Source: Paraburkholderia polaris
Lineage (GTDB): Bacteria; Pseudomonadota; Gammaproteobacteria; Burkholderiales; Burkholderiaceae
Reading direction: 5' to 3'
Length of the DNA stretch: 36,635 nucleotides
Assembly: GCF_012927345.1 (NCBI RefSeq)
Contig: NZ_JABBGJ010000066.1
Location: forward strand, 1-36,635
Numbering within the stretch: position 1 is the first letter of the stretch; each line of letters opens with the position of its first letter. The position numbers were made by a program, and so were the translations under genes. The notes beneath the pieces were generated by a model. It did not search any database. It saw only the letters and a program-made list of their open reading frames with translations, and had not been told where the DNA came from. This document shows positions 13,682 to 22,168 of this stretch, piece by piece.

Positions 13682-16393
13682 CTAGACCGTCGCCGGATTC
13701 GGCTTGTTCGCGTCGATGCCATACCGGCGCAGCGCGTCGCTTACCACCGATGGCGGCAGCACGCCCTGATCGGCGAGCGCGCGCAACGATGTCACGCAGA
13801 TGTAGGCGCGGTCGACCTCAAAGAAGCGCCGCAATGAAGCACGATTATCGCTTCGGCCGAATCCGTCGGTGCCCAGAACCGAGAACGGCGCATCGAGGTA
13901 AGGGGCGATCAGCTGCGGATACGCCCGCACATAGTCGGTGGCCGCGATCACCGGTTGCGTGCCTGTCAGCATCGTTTCGAGGTGACTCGGCGCAGGGGCC
14001 GCATCCGGATGATGCAAACGCTGGCGGGCAGTCTCGCGCGCATTGCGTTCGAGTTCAGAAAAGCTCGTTACGCTGAACACTTCGCTTTCGATCTGCCAGT
14101 CGTCGGCGAGGAGTTGCGCGGCGGCCTCCACCTCGCGCAGGATGGTGCCGCTGCCGAGCAGGCGAACCTTGCCGCGCGCCTGAACCGGTTGCACATTCGC
14201 GCGGCGATACATTCCGCGCACGATATCTTCCCTGACGCCCTCCGGCATTGTCGGCTGAGCGTAGTTTTCGTTCATTACCGTGAGGTAGTAGAAGACATCC
14301 TCCTGTTGCTCCATCATCCTGCGCATGCCATCGTCGACGATCACAGCCAGCTCGTACGCATACGCCGGATCGTAGGCACGGCAGTTGGGAATCGTGGCCG
14401 CTATCACGTGGCTCGTGCCATCCTGGTGTTGCAGCCCCTCGCCGGAGAGCGTAGTACGGCCCGCCGTCGCGCCCACCAGAAAGCCCCGCGCACGCTGATC
14501 AGCGGCTGCCCAGATCAGATCGCCAATGCGCTGGAAGCCAAACATCGAGTAGTAGATATAGAGCGGCAACATCGCCGTGCCGTGCGTGCTGTAGGACGTG
14601 CCGGCTGCGATCCACGACGAGATGGCGCCCGCTTCGGTAATGCCCTCTTCGAGAATCTGACCGCCGACGTCCTCGCGGTAGTACAGGATCGAACCCGCAT
14701 CTTCCGGTTCGTACAACTGTCCCTGCGACGCATAGATCCCGACTTGCCGGAACAGGCTCGCCATCCCGAAGGTACGCGCCTCGTCGGCGACGATCGGCAC
14801 AATGCGTGGACCGAGGACATTGTCTTTCAGGAGCGCGGTCAACATCCGCACCATCGCCATGGTGGTCGACATCTCCTTGTTGCCCGCTTCCAGTGCGAAC
14901 TGGGCGTGCTGCGCAAGCGGCGGCACAGCGACCGGTTCCGCATGTTTGCGCCGAGCCGGAAGGTAGCCGCCGAGCGCCTCGCGGCGGGCATGCAGGTAGC
15001 GCATTTCCTCGCTGTCGTCCGCGGGCTTGTAGAAGCGCATGTGCTCGAGATCGTCGTCCGTGAGGCCGAGCCGGAAGCGGTCGCGGAACTCCTTGAGCGC
15101 CTCGACATCGAGCTTTTTCTGCTGATGGGTCGTGTTTTGCGCCTCTCCGGCGCGACCCATGCCGTAGCCTTTGATCGTCTTCGCGAGGATCACGGTCGGT
15201 TGACCCTTGTGTTTGCGCGCGGCGTCGAAGGCCGCATGAAGCTTGCGCAGGTCGTGGCCGCCGCGATTGAGTGCCGCAACGTCGTCAGGCGTCATGTGGG
15301 TGACGAGCGACTTCAGGGCGTCGTTCTGCCCAAAGAAATGGTCAAGCCCGTACTGGCCGTCCTTCGCCTTGTAGGTCTGATACTGGCCGTCCATCGTCGA
15401 CGCAAACGCGCGAAGCAATGCACCGGAATGGTCGCGTGCGAATATCGGGTCCCACGCGCTGCCCCACAGAACCTTGATCACGTTCCAACCCGCGCCGCGG
15501 AACAGCGCTTCCAGCTCCTGCACGATTTGCCCGTTGCCGCGCACAGGCCCATCGAGACGCTGCAGGTTGCAGTTGATCACGAAGGTCAGATTGTCGAGCT
15601 TCTCGCGTGCTGCGAGCGGAATGGCGCCAATCGATTCGGGCTCGTCCATCTCACCGTCGCCGAACACGCCCCATACGTGCCGCTCGCTCGTTTGGGCCAG
15701 CCCCCGATGTTCGAGGTAGCGCATGAAGCGCGCCTGATACACCGACTGGATTGGTCCTAGCCCCATCGATCCAGTGGGAAATTGCCAGAAGTCGGGCATC
15801 AGCCAGGGGTGCGGATACGAGCACAAACCGTTACCGCCCGTCTCACGACGAAAGTTCTCCAGTTGCTGTTCCGACAAGCGCCCTTCAAGAAACGCACGCG
15901 CGTAAACACCCGGCGCCGAATGCGGCTGGAAGTAGACGAGATCGCTGCCCTGATCGGTACTGCCAGTGGTGCTTTTCGCCCGGAAGAAATGATTGAAGCC
16001 GAGTTCGAACAGGTCCGCCGCCGACGCGTAGCTCGAGATGTGGCCGCCCAACTCGCCATAAGCCTTGTTGGCCCGCACCACCATGGCGAGTGCATTCCAA
16101 CGCACCATGGCGGTAATGCGTTCCTCGATTTCCAGATTGCCTGGGTAGGGCCGCTGACGCTCGACGGAAATCGTGTTGGCATAGGGTGTATTGCTCGGCA
16201 CCGTCGTCGTCAGCCCCAACAGCGGCGCTGCATCGAGCAGTTTGCGCAATAGGAAAAGGCCGCGGTCCTGCCCACAATGCGCGACGACGGCTTCAAGTGC
16301 CTCGAGCCATTCACGTGTTTCCTGCGGATCGTCGTCTGCCGGAATGGCGGCTTGGGGCAAACACGTCTGGGGAGGAAGGGAAAGATTCGTCAT
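13682..16393 (-). CDS. aceE: Pyruvate dehydrogenase E1 component, homodimeric type
   Basis: This 903-residue thiamine-diphosphate enzyme decarboxylates pyruvate (or a close 2-oxo acid) and passes the acetyl group to lipoyl-E2. Length and motifs match E. coli AceE (887): SYASAADLFELGFNHFF, the ThDP/Mg site GDGEMDEPES...NCNLQRLDGPV, and the central GEGLQHQDGTSH. The start at 16393 follows GGAG. No E2 (aceF) or E3 (lpd) gene is adjacent, so this is probably an extra stand-alone E1 paralogue, as with mdeB-type E1 proteins acting on 2-oxobutyrate. The 128-bp gap to the downstream dehydrogenase gene holds no other ORF. True substrate preference cannot be read from the sequence. Confidence 0.93.
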   Translation of the reverse strand: MTNLSLPPQTCLPQAAIPADDDPQETREWLEALEAVVAHCGQDRGLFLLRKLLDAAPLLGLTTTVPSNTPYANTISVERQRPYPGNLEIEERITAMVRWNALAMVVRANKAYGELGGHISSYASAADLFELGFNHFFRAKSTTGSTDQGSDLVYFQPHSAPGVYARAFLEGRLSEQQLENFRRETGGNGLCSYPHPWLMPDFWQFPTGSMGLGPIQSVYQARFMRYLEHRGLAQTSERHVWGVFGDGEMDEPESIGAIPLAAREKLDNLTFVINCNLQRLDGPVRGNGQIVQELEALFRGAGWNVIKVLWGSAWDPIFARDHSGALLRAFASTMDGQYQTYKAKDGQYGLDHFFGQNDALKSLVTHMTPDDVAALNRGGHDLRKLHAAFDAARKHKGQPTVILAKTIKGYGMGRAGEAQNTTHQQKKLDVEALKEFRDRFRLGLTDDDLEHMRFYKPADDSEEMRYLHARREALGGYLPARRKHAEPVAVPPLAQHAQFALEAGNKEMSTTMAMVRMLTALLKDNVLGPRIVPIVADEARTFGMASLFRQVGIYASQGQLYEPEDAGSILYYREDVGGQILEEGITEAGAISSWIAAGTSYSTHGTAMLPLYIYYSMFGFQRIGDLIWAAADQRARGFLVGATAGRTTLSGEGLQHQDGTSHVIAATIPNCRAYDPAYAYELAVIVDDGMRRMMEQQEDVFYYLTVMNENYAQPTMPEGVREDIVRGMYRRANVQPVQARGKVRLLGSGTILREVEAAAQLLADDWQIESEVFSVTSFSELERNARETARQRLHHPDAAPAPSHLETMLTGTQPVIAATDYVRAYPQLIAPYLDAPFSVLGTDGFGRSDNRASLRRFFEVDRAYICVTSLRALADQGVLPPSVVSDALRRYGIDANKPNPATV

Positions 16394-16489
16394 CGCTGAG
16401 TCTCCATTTGGTGATATTTATTCTATGGAAGCTCCGTAAAAATTTGATACCGCATTGCACGGCGCGCAGCAGTGAATTCAGCACGATTG

Positions 16490-17093
16490 CGCGGTTGTTT
16501 GGCATTTTCCGATTCAGGTATGCCGCGGACGCTGAAACCCACGGGGCCGCTGAGCCCGTGCCACCTGGAGGAATGATGGCCGAACGGGATTTCGAGGTTG
16601 ACCCTTCGAGCGTGCATCGCTGGGTGATCAACCTCTTGCCGTTGTTCGAAAAATCCTTTCGCAAGCACAAGCGTCCGGTGGGTAAGAGCTGGAGGATGGA
16701 TGAAACCTACGTCAAGGTACGCGGCCGGCGGAGTACTTGTATCGTGCAGTGGACAAGGCCGGTAACACGGCCAATTTCCTGTTGCGGGCGCATCGCGACG
16801 AGGCTGCCGCGCGCCGCTACTTCGAGAAGGCCATCGATCTGAATGGTGTACCTGAGACAGTGACCATGGATAAAAGCGGGGCCAATCTGGCCATCCCGCA
16901 GGCCATCAACGCTGAGCGGGAAACGCCTATCAACATCCGGCAGGTCAAGTATCTGAACAATATCGTCGAGCATGATCATCAGGACATGAAACGCCGGGCC
17001 AACCCAATGATAGGTTTCAAGGACTTTCGCCGCGCTCGCATCATCTTGTCTGGAATCGAAACGATGCATATGATCAGAAAAGAGCAGATGAAA
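16490..17093 (+). pseudogene. Degenerate IS6-family transposase
   Basis: The plus strand encodes recognisable IS6/IS26-type transposase pieces in different frames. From 16573 it reads MMAERDFEVDPSSVHRW and KSWRMDETYVKVRG (first catalytic Asp). A frameshift near 16720-16735 moves the reading to EYLYRAVDKAGNTANFLLRAHRD, then TMDKSGAN (second Asp), LNNIVEHDH (catalytic Glu region) and ILSGIETMHMIRK. Upstream, a fragment resembling the HFP-type N-terminus near 16503-16524 is in yet another frame. After 17093 the frame continues without resembling the normal C-terminus. At least one and probably two frameshifts make it non-functional. No clear terminal inverted repeats or target duplications were found. 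Confidence 0.85.
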
Positions 17094-17343
17094 GCGGATT
17101 GCATCGCGCGAACTGATGCCGATCGGTCCTATTCGCCCCGACTTGTCAGAGACCAATGTGAAGTAGCCCCGAAAGGCGAGCGATCTCCCAAGGAGAACGT
17201 CGGTTGGGAGTCAGCCGCGACTAGCCGCTTCCGGCCGGCCGCCGGCCGATACAGTCCCTTGGGGACGATGTCCAACGGTGTAGCTTACTAGGCTAGAACA
17301 CTGATAAAGTAATTCCATACTTGATTCGGCGACAAGAGCGGTT
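17094..17343. other. Gap between the transposase remnant and the TIR gene
   Basis: No gene is convincing here. The stretch includes GC-rich palindromic sequence around 17225-17250 (repeated GGCCGGCC/GCCGGCC). The last 60 bp are AT-richer and presumably hold the promoter of the TIR gene, but no clear -35/-10 pair stands out. Confidence 0.5.
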
Positions 17344-18318
17344 ATGGATGAAAAAAGCACGGCCTTTATTTCATATGCTTGGGGCGGAAAAATCGAAAAA
17401 AAGGAATGGCTTCGCGATGACATCGTGCACTACCTTTCGTACGAATTTTCCGTTTTCTGGGATCGTGACGCCATCCCATTCGGTGAAGCATCTGACGATG
17501 TCATCTCGCACGTCCTCGCCGAACGACCAATTGTCGTGCTGTGCCTGTGCGACCTGGCGTACCTAGCCTCAGCATCCAGGGTTGACTCGGGATTAAGCAG
17601 CGAACTCGCGATGCTGACTCAGATCGCAGGTTCGGAAGGCGTTCGCATCATCCCGATCATTCTCGACCGTGAATGTATCGGCAAGCTTCCTTCGCCGCTT
17701 ACGAAAAAGACATATCTCGACTTGTCCGCGTTACACGCAAGAGAGCTTCCGCTGGGCGATGCCGCACTCGCCGTCGCAACCGGAGGGACTCAGGCACAGA
17801 TGGCCGAATTGTTGTCTTCCCAACTTAGTCGAGCCGATATCCGTGATCGGGCGGAGGTGTATTTTAATGGCATGCCAATGAAGCTTTATGGCAGTGGCAG
17901 CACGCATGAAGTAAGGACTGTCCACGGGCAATATCTGCTTCCGCAGCAGTGGATGTGCGAGAGCAGCAACTGGAAATACATGCTCGCCGACGAAAACGAG
18001 ACCTATCACCCGCCGAAAGGCATCTGGCACTGGGACCACTGGTCTCCCTCTCGCGGAATGTGTGCCCTAGGAACTGATGCCTGCTCAGCATTTTTCCCAG
18101 GCAGGACTGGTGTCGACGACATTCTGGCGATCGAGCGGGCGGGTATGTTACTCGCAGAGCATTTCATTTGCTTCGTAAAGAAAGAAGAGTCATTCATTCT
18201 CGACTCAGATGATCTGGTCAGAGTCTTGATCAACCATGGAGGAATCAATGCCCTTGATCGACTTCTACCATCACTCGACGAACCGGAGCTTGTGGCATCG
18301 GCCGCGCAATCCAGTTAG
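17344..18318 (+). CDS. TIR-domain protein, candidate NADase or defence effector
   Basis: This 324-residue protein begins with a TIR (TIR_2/SEFIR-like) domain at residues 5-150: TAFISYAWGG in strand A, SVFWDRDAIPFGE in the BB-loop region, VVLCLCDLAYLASASR, and SSELAML with glutamate 87 as the likely NADase catalytic residue, followed by VRIIPIILD. Bacterial TIR proteins cleave NAD+ or make signalling nucleotides in anti-phage systems. The C-terminal half (about 165-324) contains a tryptophan-rich stretch (WKYMLADE, KGIWHWDHW) and matches no domain I recognise; there are no membrane segments. Codon use is less GC-biased than in neighbouring genes, and it is the only long plus-strand gene among leftward genes, next to an IS remnant and a tRNA, suggesting transfer. 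The ribosome site is weak (GAGCGG). Confidence 0.8.
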   Translation: MDEKSTAFISYAWGGKIEKKEWLRDDIVHYLSYEFSVFWDRDAIPFGEASDDVISHVLAERPIVVLCLCDLAYLASASRVDSGLSSELAMLTQIAGSEGVRIIPIILDRECIGKLPSPLTKKTYLDLSALHARELPLGDAALAVATGGTQAQMAELLSSQLSRADIRDRAEVYFNGMPMKLYGSGSTHEVRTVHGQYLLPQQWMCESSNWKYMLADENETYHPPKGIWHWDHWSPSRGMCALGTDACSAFFPGRTGVDDILAIERAGMLLAEHFICFVKKEESFILDSDDLVRVLINHGGINALDRLLPSLDEPELVASAAQSS

Positions 18319-18566
18319 CAGAAGCGCATAACTGCCCCGCGCAGTCGACGTCCATCATCTGTCTTGTCGATCGCTTCCACGAAGCGCATGATGTCTTTCA
18401 ACGACTGTTTGAGATCAGCTTCCTCGTTACGAATCCACGCAGCAACTGAATCCGAGCTTGGTTGATTGTGACGCGATCGGATGTTTGTGATTGATCCGTC
18501 ATCACGTTTGATTTCGATACACCCGCCAGTGCTTGGCGATAGGGGGCGGTGACCCGCTTCCGTCAC
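18315..18566 (-). CDS. Small hypothetical protein, convergent with the TIR gene
   Basis: An 83-codon ORF starting with GTG, ending in a 4-bp overlap with the end of the TIR gene. The protein has a polar N-terminal part (IEIKRDDGSITNIRS) and a helical C-terminal part (EEADLKQSLKDIMRFVEAIDK). No family is recognised. An in-frame TAA lies just upstream, so it cannot extend much further. Codon use resembles that of the TIR gene rather than the core genes. It may be a genuine island gene or the remaining end of a larger one. Confidence 0.4.
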   Translation of the reverse strand: MTEAGHRPLSPSTGGCIEIKRDDGSITNIRSRHNQPSSDSVAAWIRNEEADLKQSLKDIMRFVEAIDKTDDGRRLRGAVMRFC

Positions 18567-18652
18567 GTACTCGACTGTCAGTTACTCGATCAGAACTGGA
18601 CGTCGGTTGTGGGATGCCGAACGTCCCTTCGTGGCCGCCCGGAAGCAATGTC

Positions 18653-18748
18653 TGGCGGAAGGCAGCCGGAGTCGAACCGACCTGAGCGCGTCTGACGCCC
18701 TCAACTGGGTTTGAAGCCCAGCCGCACCACCGGATACGAATGCCTTCC
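18653..18748 (-). tRNA. selC: tRNA-Sec (anticodon UCA)
   Basis: The minus strand folds as the long selenocysteine tRNA of 96 nt. The 8-bp acceptor stem GGAAGGCA/TGCCTTCC is followed by discriminator G and an encoded CCA. The anticodon stem CTGGG/CCCAG carries loop CTTCAAA with anticodon TCA, there is a long variable arm, and the T-arm reads GGTTCGACTCC. It lies 48 bp after selB on the same strand and serves the UGA codon in the formate dehydrogenase gene. Confidence 0.95.
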
Positions 18749-18796
18749 TACGGTGATTGAACTACTTAAACTACGCGCCGCAACTCGAACGCCGAA

Positions 18797-20713
18797 TCAA
18801 AGCAGATCGAGCCAACGACTATCCGTGCGCATCAGATGCAGGCCACGGTGGAAGCGAGTATACCCAACGCGGTCGAAGAATTCCAAAAGCTGAATCGCTC
18901 GCTTTCGACCAAGACCGGTGACATCGCGAAACGGTGCAGCCGCTACCGTACCCGCATTCTTTTGCGCTTCGGAACCCGCCATCAAAGCCAGTTCACGAAT
19001 CACCTCATGGTGATAAAAGAGGTCGCGCACGACCTGAAAAAGCTCGCCTTGCCGCGCGAGCTTGCGCAGCAATTGCCGCATGCGGTCTTCGGATACGCCA
19101 TGTGCGTTTGCCAGATCACGCACCCAGGGCGGATCGAAGCGTCCCTCTTTCAGCGCCGGCAGCAGCGCCGCCGCGAGCGCACGGTCGGCGTCGTCGAGCG
19201 TCACCGCGTGGTCCGGCAGATGCAACCACGGACCGCGTCTGACAATCTCACCGCGCGCCGCCGCATCGTCCACTAACGCACGCCACAAAGCATCGTCGAC
19301 GAGAGGCGCTGCGATCCGCCGTAAGCGCGAACCATCCGGGCCCAGTTCATCCGGCGAGCGCTCGTGGTACTGCTTTAGCGTCGAAGTCAACCGCGTATTC
19401 AGCGTTCGCCATGACACATCGGCGATCAACAACGCGTCATTACCGCCGGGAAGCTCCACAACCCGCGTGTCAGACGGCAACTTGAGCAAGGCCGCCGGCA
19501 TGCCGGTCAGTCTTTCCAGCAACGAACGGGACAACCCATACGGAGCCCTTGCTAAAAGCGAATCCAGCGCGCCGGTGTCGAGCATGATCTGAATCGCCTC
19601 GATCCACGCGAGCCGCTCCGCTGACCGACGCTTGCGCGAAGGCGCAAACGGATCAAGCACACGACCGCCGCCAACCGTGCGATTTGCTTGCGCATTGCGC
19701 ACCACAAAGCGGTCGCCGGGAAGCGCACACACCGGACGTTCGAACACGAATTGCACGCGCGCCGACTGACCGGCGCCGAGCGTCTCGCCATCGAGCAACG
19801 CGACGTGCGCCACCTGATGCTGCGTGCCCAGATGCACATGCAGCGGCGCCCAATGCTCCAGCATCAACGGTGCATCGGCGAGCAGCGTCAGCATGACGTC
19901 GATGCGCTCCGAGGCTTGCGACAGACGCGGATCGACGATCCAGTCGCCGCGGTCAATTGCGCTCTTCTCGATGCCTGCAAGGTTCAACGCGCAGCGCTCG
20001 CCTGCCCGGCCGGTCTCGGCCGGACGATTCTGCGCATGAATGCTACGCACGCGCACCGGCTGATTTTTCGGCGCGAGCAGCATCGTATCGCCCACCGTCA
20101 CGCGCCCCGACACCACGGTCCCTGTCACGATCGTGCCTTGGCCCGCGAGCGTGAAGACCCGGTCGACCGCGAGACGGAACAGGCCGTCGTCACGCTTCAT
20201 GCGCCACGCTGCCGCCGCTGCGCGCAAATGCGCCTTCAGTGCGGCCACGCCAGGGTCGTCTTCACTTAGTGCGTTGGTATCGAACACGGGCGCGTCCTGC
20301 AGCACGCTGCCGCTTAGAAACGCGGCGATTTCGTCATGCACTTGCTGCAGCCGCTGCGCATCGACGCGGTCTATCTTGGTCAGCGCTATCGCGCCGCGCT
20401 TGATGCCAAGTAGTTCGACAATCGCCAGATGTTCGCGCGTTTGCGGCATCACGCCGTCGTCGGCAGCGATCACGAGCAGAGCGAAATCGATCCCGCTTGC
20501 GCCCGCGGTCATCGTATGGACGAGCTTTTCGTGGCCCGGCACGTCGATCAGGCCGAGCACGTCGCCGTTTTCAAGCGGCACGTATGCATAGCCCAGTTCG
20601 ATCGAAATGCCGCGCGCCTTTTCTTCCTTGAGTCGATCCGTATCGACGCCCGACAGCGCTCTCACCAGACTCGTTTTGCCGTGGTCAATATGCCCCGCCG
20701 TACCGACGATCAT
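18797..20713 (-). CDS. selB: Selenocysteine-specific elongation factor SelB
   Basis: This 638-residue GTPase brings Sec-tRNA(Sec) to UGA codons next to a SECIS hairpin (E. coli SelB 614). The N-terminus has the G1 motif GTAGHIDHGKTSL, the switch region ARGISIELGYAYV, G3 DVPGHE and G4 TKID. EF-Tu-like domains II and III follow, then C-terminal winged-helix repeats (for example VRDLANAHGVSEDRMRQLLRKLARQGEL) that bind SECIS RNA. It overlaps the end of selA by 4 bp (ATGA), so the two are translationally coupled, and it is followed by selC. Confidence 0.97.
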   Translation of the reverse strand: MIVGTAGHIDHGKTSLVRALSGVDTDRLKEEKARGISIELGYAYVPLENGDVLGLIDVPGHEKLVHTMTAGASGIDFALLVIAADDGVMPQTREHLAIVELLGIKRGAIALTKIDRVDAQRLQQVHDEIAAFLSGSVLQDAPVFDTNALSEDDPGVAALKAHLRAAAAAWRMKRDDGLFRLAVDRVFTLAGQGTIVTGTVVSGRVTVGDTMLLAPKNQPVRVRSIHAQNRPAETGRAGERCALNLAGIEKSAIDRGDWIVDPRLSQASERIDVMLTLLADAPLMLEHWAPLHVHLGTQHQVAHVALLDGETLGAGQSARVQFVFERPVCALPGDRFVVRNAQANRTVGGGRVLDPFAPSRKRRSAERLAWIEAIQIMLDTGALDSLLARAPYGLSRSLLERLTGMPAALLKLPSDTRVVELPGGNDALLIADVSWRTLNTRLTSTLKQYHERSPDELGPDGSRLRRIAAPLVDDALWRALVDDAAARGEIVRRGPWLHLPDHAVTLDDADRALAAALLPALKEGRFDPPWVRDLANAHGVSEDRMRQLLRKLARQGELFQVVRDLFYHHEVIRELALMAGSEAQKNAGTVAAAPFRDVTGLGRKRAIQLLEFFDRVGYTRFHRGLHLMRTDSRWLDLL

Positions 20714-22140
20714 GCGTGCACGCCCTTCAGTTGCTCGATCAACTGCGCTTCATCGGCGGCTTCGAGACAGCGGAGATCGAGACGCAATGCATCGTCGGCG
20801 ATACGGCCGATGACCGGTCGCGCCATCTCGCGCAAGCGCTTCTCGAGCGCGAGCAATTGACGGCCGCCGCGCTTGCCGTCGGCGGTCCTGACGGCGAGGC
20901 CGTAGCTCGGCAGCACATCGACGGGCAACGCGCCGCTGCCGATCTGGCTGAACATGGGCTCGGCCACTACGGCGTAGCGTTCGCCGGCCGCGCGCTGCAA
21001 CGCAGGCAGTACCCGCTCGGCGGTGAGCCGGATATCGTCACTCGGGCGCGTGAGCAAACGCAGCGTGGTCAGCCGCTCGGCGAGCTTCTCTGGCGTGCGA
21101 TACATCTGCAGCACGGGTTCCAGTGCCGCGAGCGTCAATTTGCCGACCCGCAGCGCGCGCTTGAGGGGATGCTTCTTGATCTTTGCGATCAGATCGCGCC
21201 GGCCAACGATCAAACCGGCTTGCGGGCCGCCAAGCAGTTTGTCGCCGCTAAACGTGACAAGGTCGGCGCCGGCTTCGATGGTTTCGCGCACCGTCGTCTC
21301 ACGCGGCAAACCCCATTGCGTCAGATCGACCAGCGTGCCACTGCCGAGGTCCACGGCAACGGCGAGACCGCGCGCGTGGGCGAGCGGCGCGATGACGCCG
21401 ACCCCGACCTCTTTGGTGAATCCGTTGATTGCGTAGTTGCTCGCGTGGACTTTCATCAGCAGCGCGGTTTGCGGACCGATGGCTTCATCGTAGTCCTTCA
21501 GATGCGTGCGATTGGTGGTGCCGACCTCGCGCAGCTTGGCGCCCGCGCGGCTCATGATATCGGGAATGCGAAATGCGCCGCCGATTTCAACCAGTTCGCC
21601 ACGCGACACGATCACTTCTTTCTTCGACGCCAGCGCGGACAACGTGAGCAACACCGCTGCAGCATTATTGTTGACCACGGTCGCCGCTTCGGCGCCGGTC
21701 AGTTCGCAGATGAGTTCGTCGATCAGGTCGTCGCGGTCACCGCGTTTGCCGGTGTCGAGATCGAACTCGAGGTTGGCCGGTTGTGTGAGAGCCTTCATGA
21801 CGGCGTGCACCGCTTCGTCGGGCAGCAATGCGCGGCCGAGGTTGGTATGCAGCACGGTACCGGTCAGATTGAAGACACTGCGCAAGCGGGCCGCGTTGCG
21901 CCGGCGCAGCGCAGCTTCGACCGATATCTGTAGTTGCGCGACATCGAGCGCGCTCACCGACGCAACGCCGGACTGCGCGCTGGCGCGCCAGGTGTCGAGC
22001 GCGTGACGCAAGGCATTCAACACCTGCGTGCGGCCGAACTCGCTCAGAAGCGCCGCAAACTCGGCGGATGCCATCACCTTTTCCACCGACGGCACACGCG
22101 CCATCAACGCACGCAATTCAGAGCCGGTTACATCGCTCAC
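20710..22140 (-). CDS. selA: L-seryl-tRNA(Sec) selenium transferase SelA
   Basis: This 476-residue PLP enzyme converts Ser-tRNA(Sec) to Sec-tRNA(Sec) with selenophosphate. The family motifs are clear: VFNLTGTVLHTNLGRA, NNNAAAVLL, and the PLP lysine in TFSGDKLLGGPQAG at about residue 301 (E. coli K295). The length fits (E. coli 463). It lies 28 bp after fdhE and overlaps selB by 4 bp, forming one leftward unit with the formate dehydrogenase genes. Confidence 0.97.
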   Translation of the reverse strand: MSDVTGSELRALMARVPSVEKVMASAEFAALLSEFGRTQVLNALRHALDTWRASAQSGVASVSALDVAQLQISVEAALRRRNAARLRSVFNLTGTVLHTNLGRALLPDEAVHAVMKALTQPANLEFDLDTGKRGDRDDLIDELICELTGAEAATVVNNNAAAVLLTLSALASKKEVIVSRGELVEIGGAFRIPDIMSRAGAKLREVGTTNRTHLKDYDEAIGPQTALLMKVHASNYAINGFTKEVGVGVIAPLAHARGLAVAVDLGSGTLVDLTQWGLPRETTVRETIEAGADLVTFSGDKLLGGPQAGLIVGRRDLIAKIKKHPLKRALRVGKLTLAALEPVLQMYRTPEKLAERLTTLRLLTRPSDDIRLTAERVLPALQRAAGERYAVVAEPMFSQIGSGALPVDVLPSYGLAVRTADGKRGGRQLLALEKRLREMARPVIGRIADDALRLDLRCLEAADEAQLIEQLKGVHA

Positions 22141-22168
22141 GAAGCAATCCTTTTTCTTCAGTCGAGTT

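Noticed and set aside
13955..15760. 601-codon plus-strand ORF opposite aceE
   Set aside because: It is the antisense shadow of a clear aceE coding frame; high third-position GC leaves the opposite frame open. The translation is arginine/histidine-rich with no domain.
17225..17250. GC-rich palindromes as a possible integration or CRISPR site
   Set aside because: The repeats are short, not regularly spaced, and no spacer pattern or integrase is present.
20716..21933. 405-codon plus-strand ORF opposite selA
   Set aside because: Antisense shadow of selA; no ribosome site or recognisable family.
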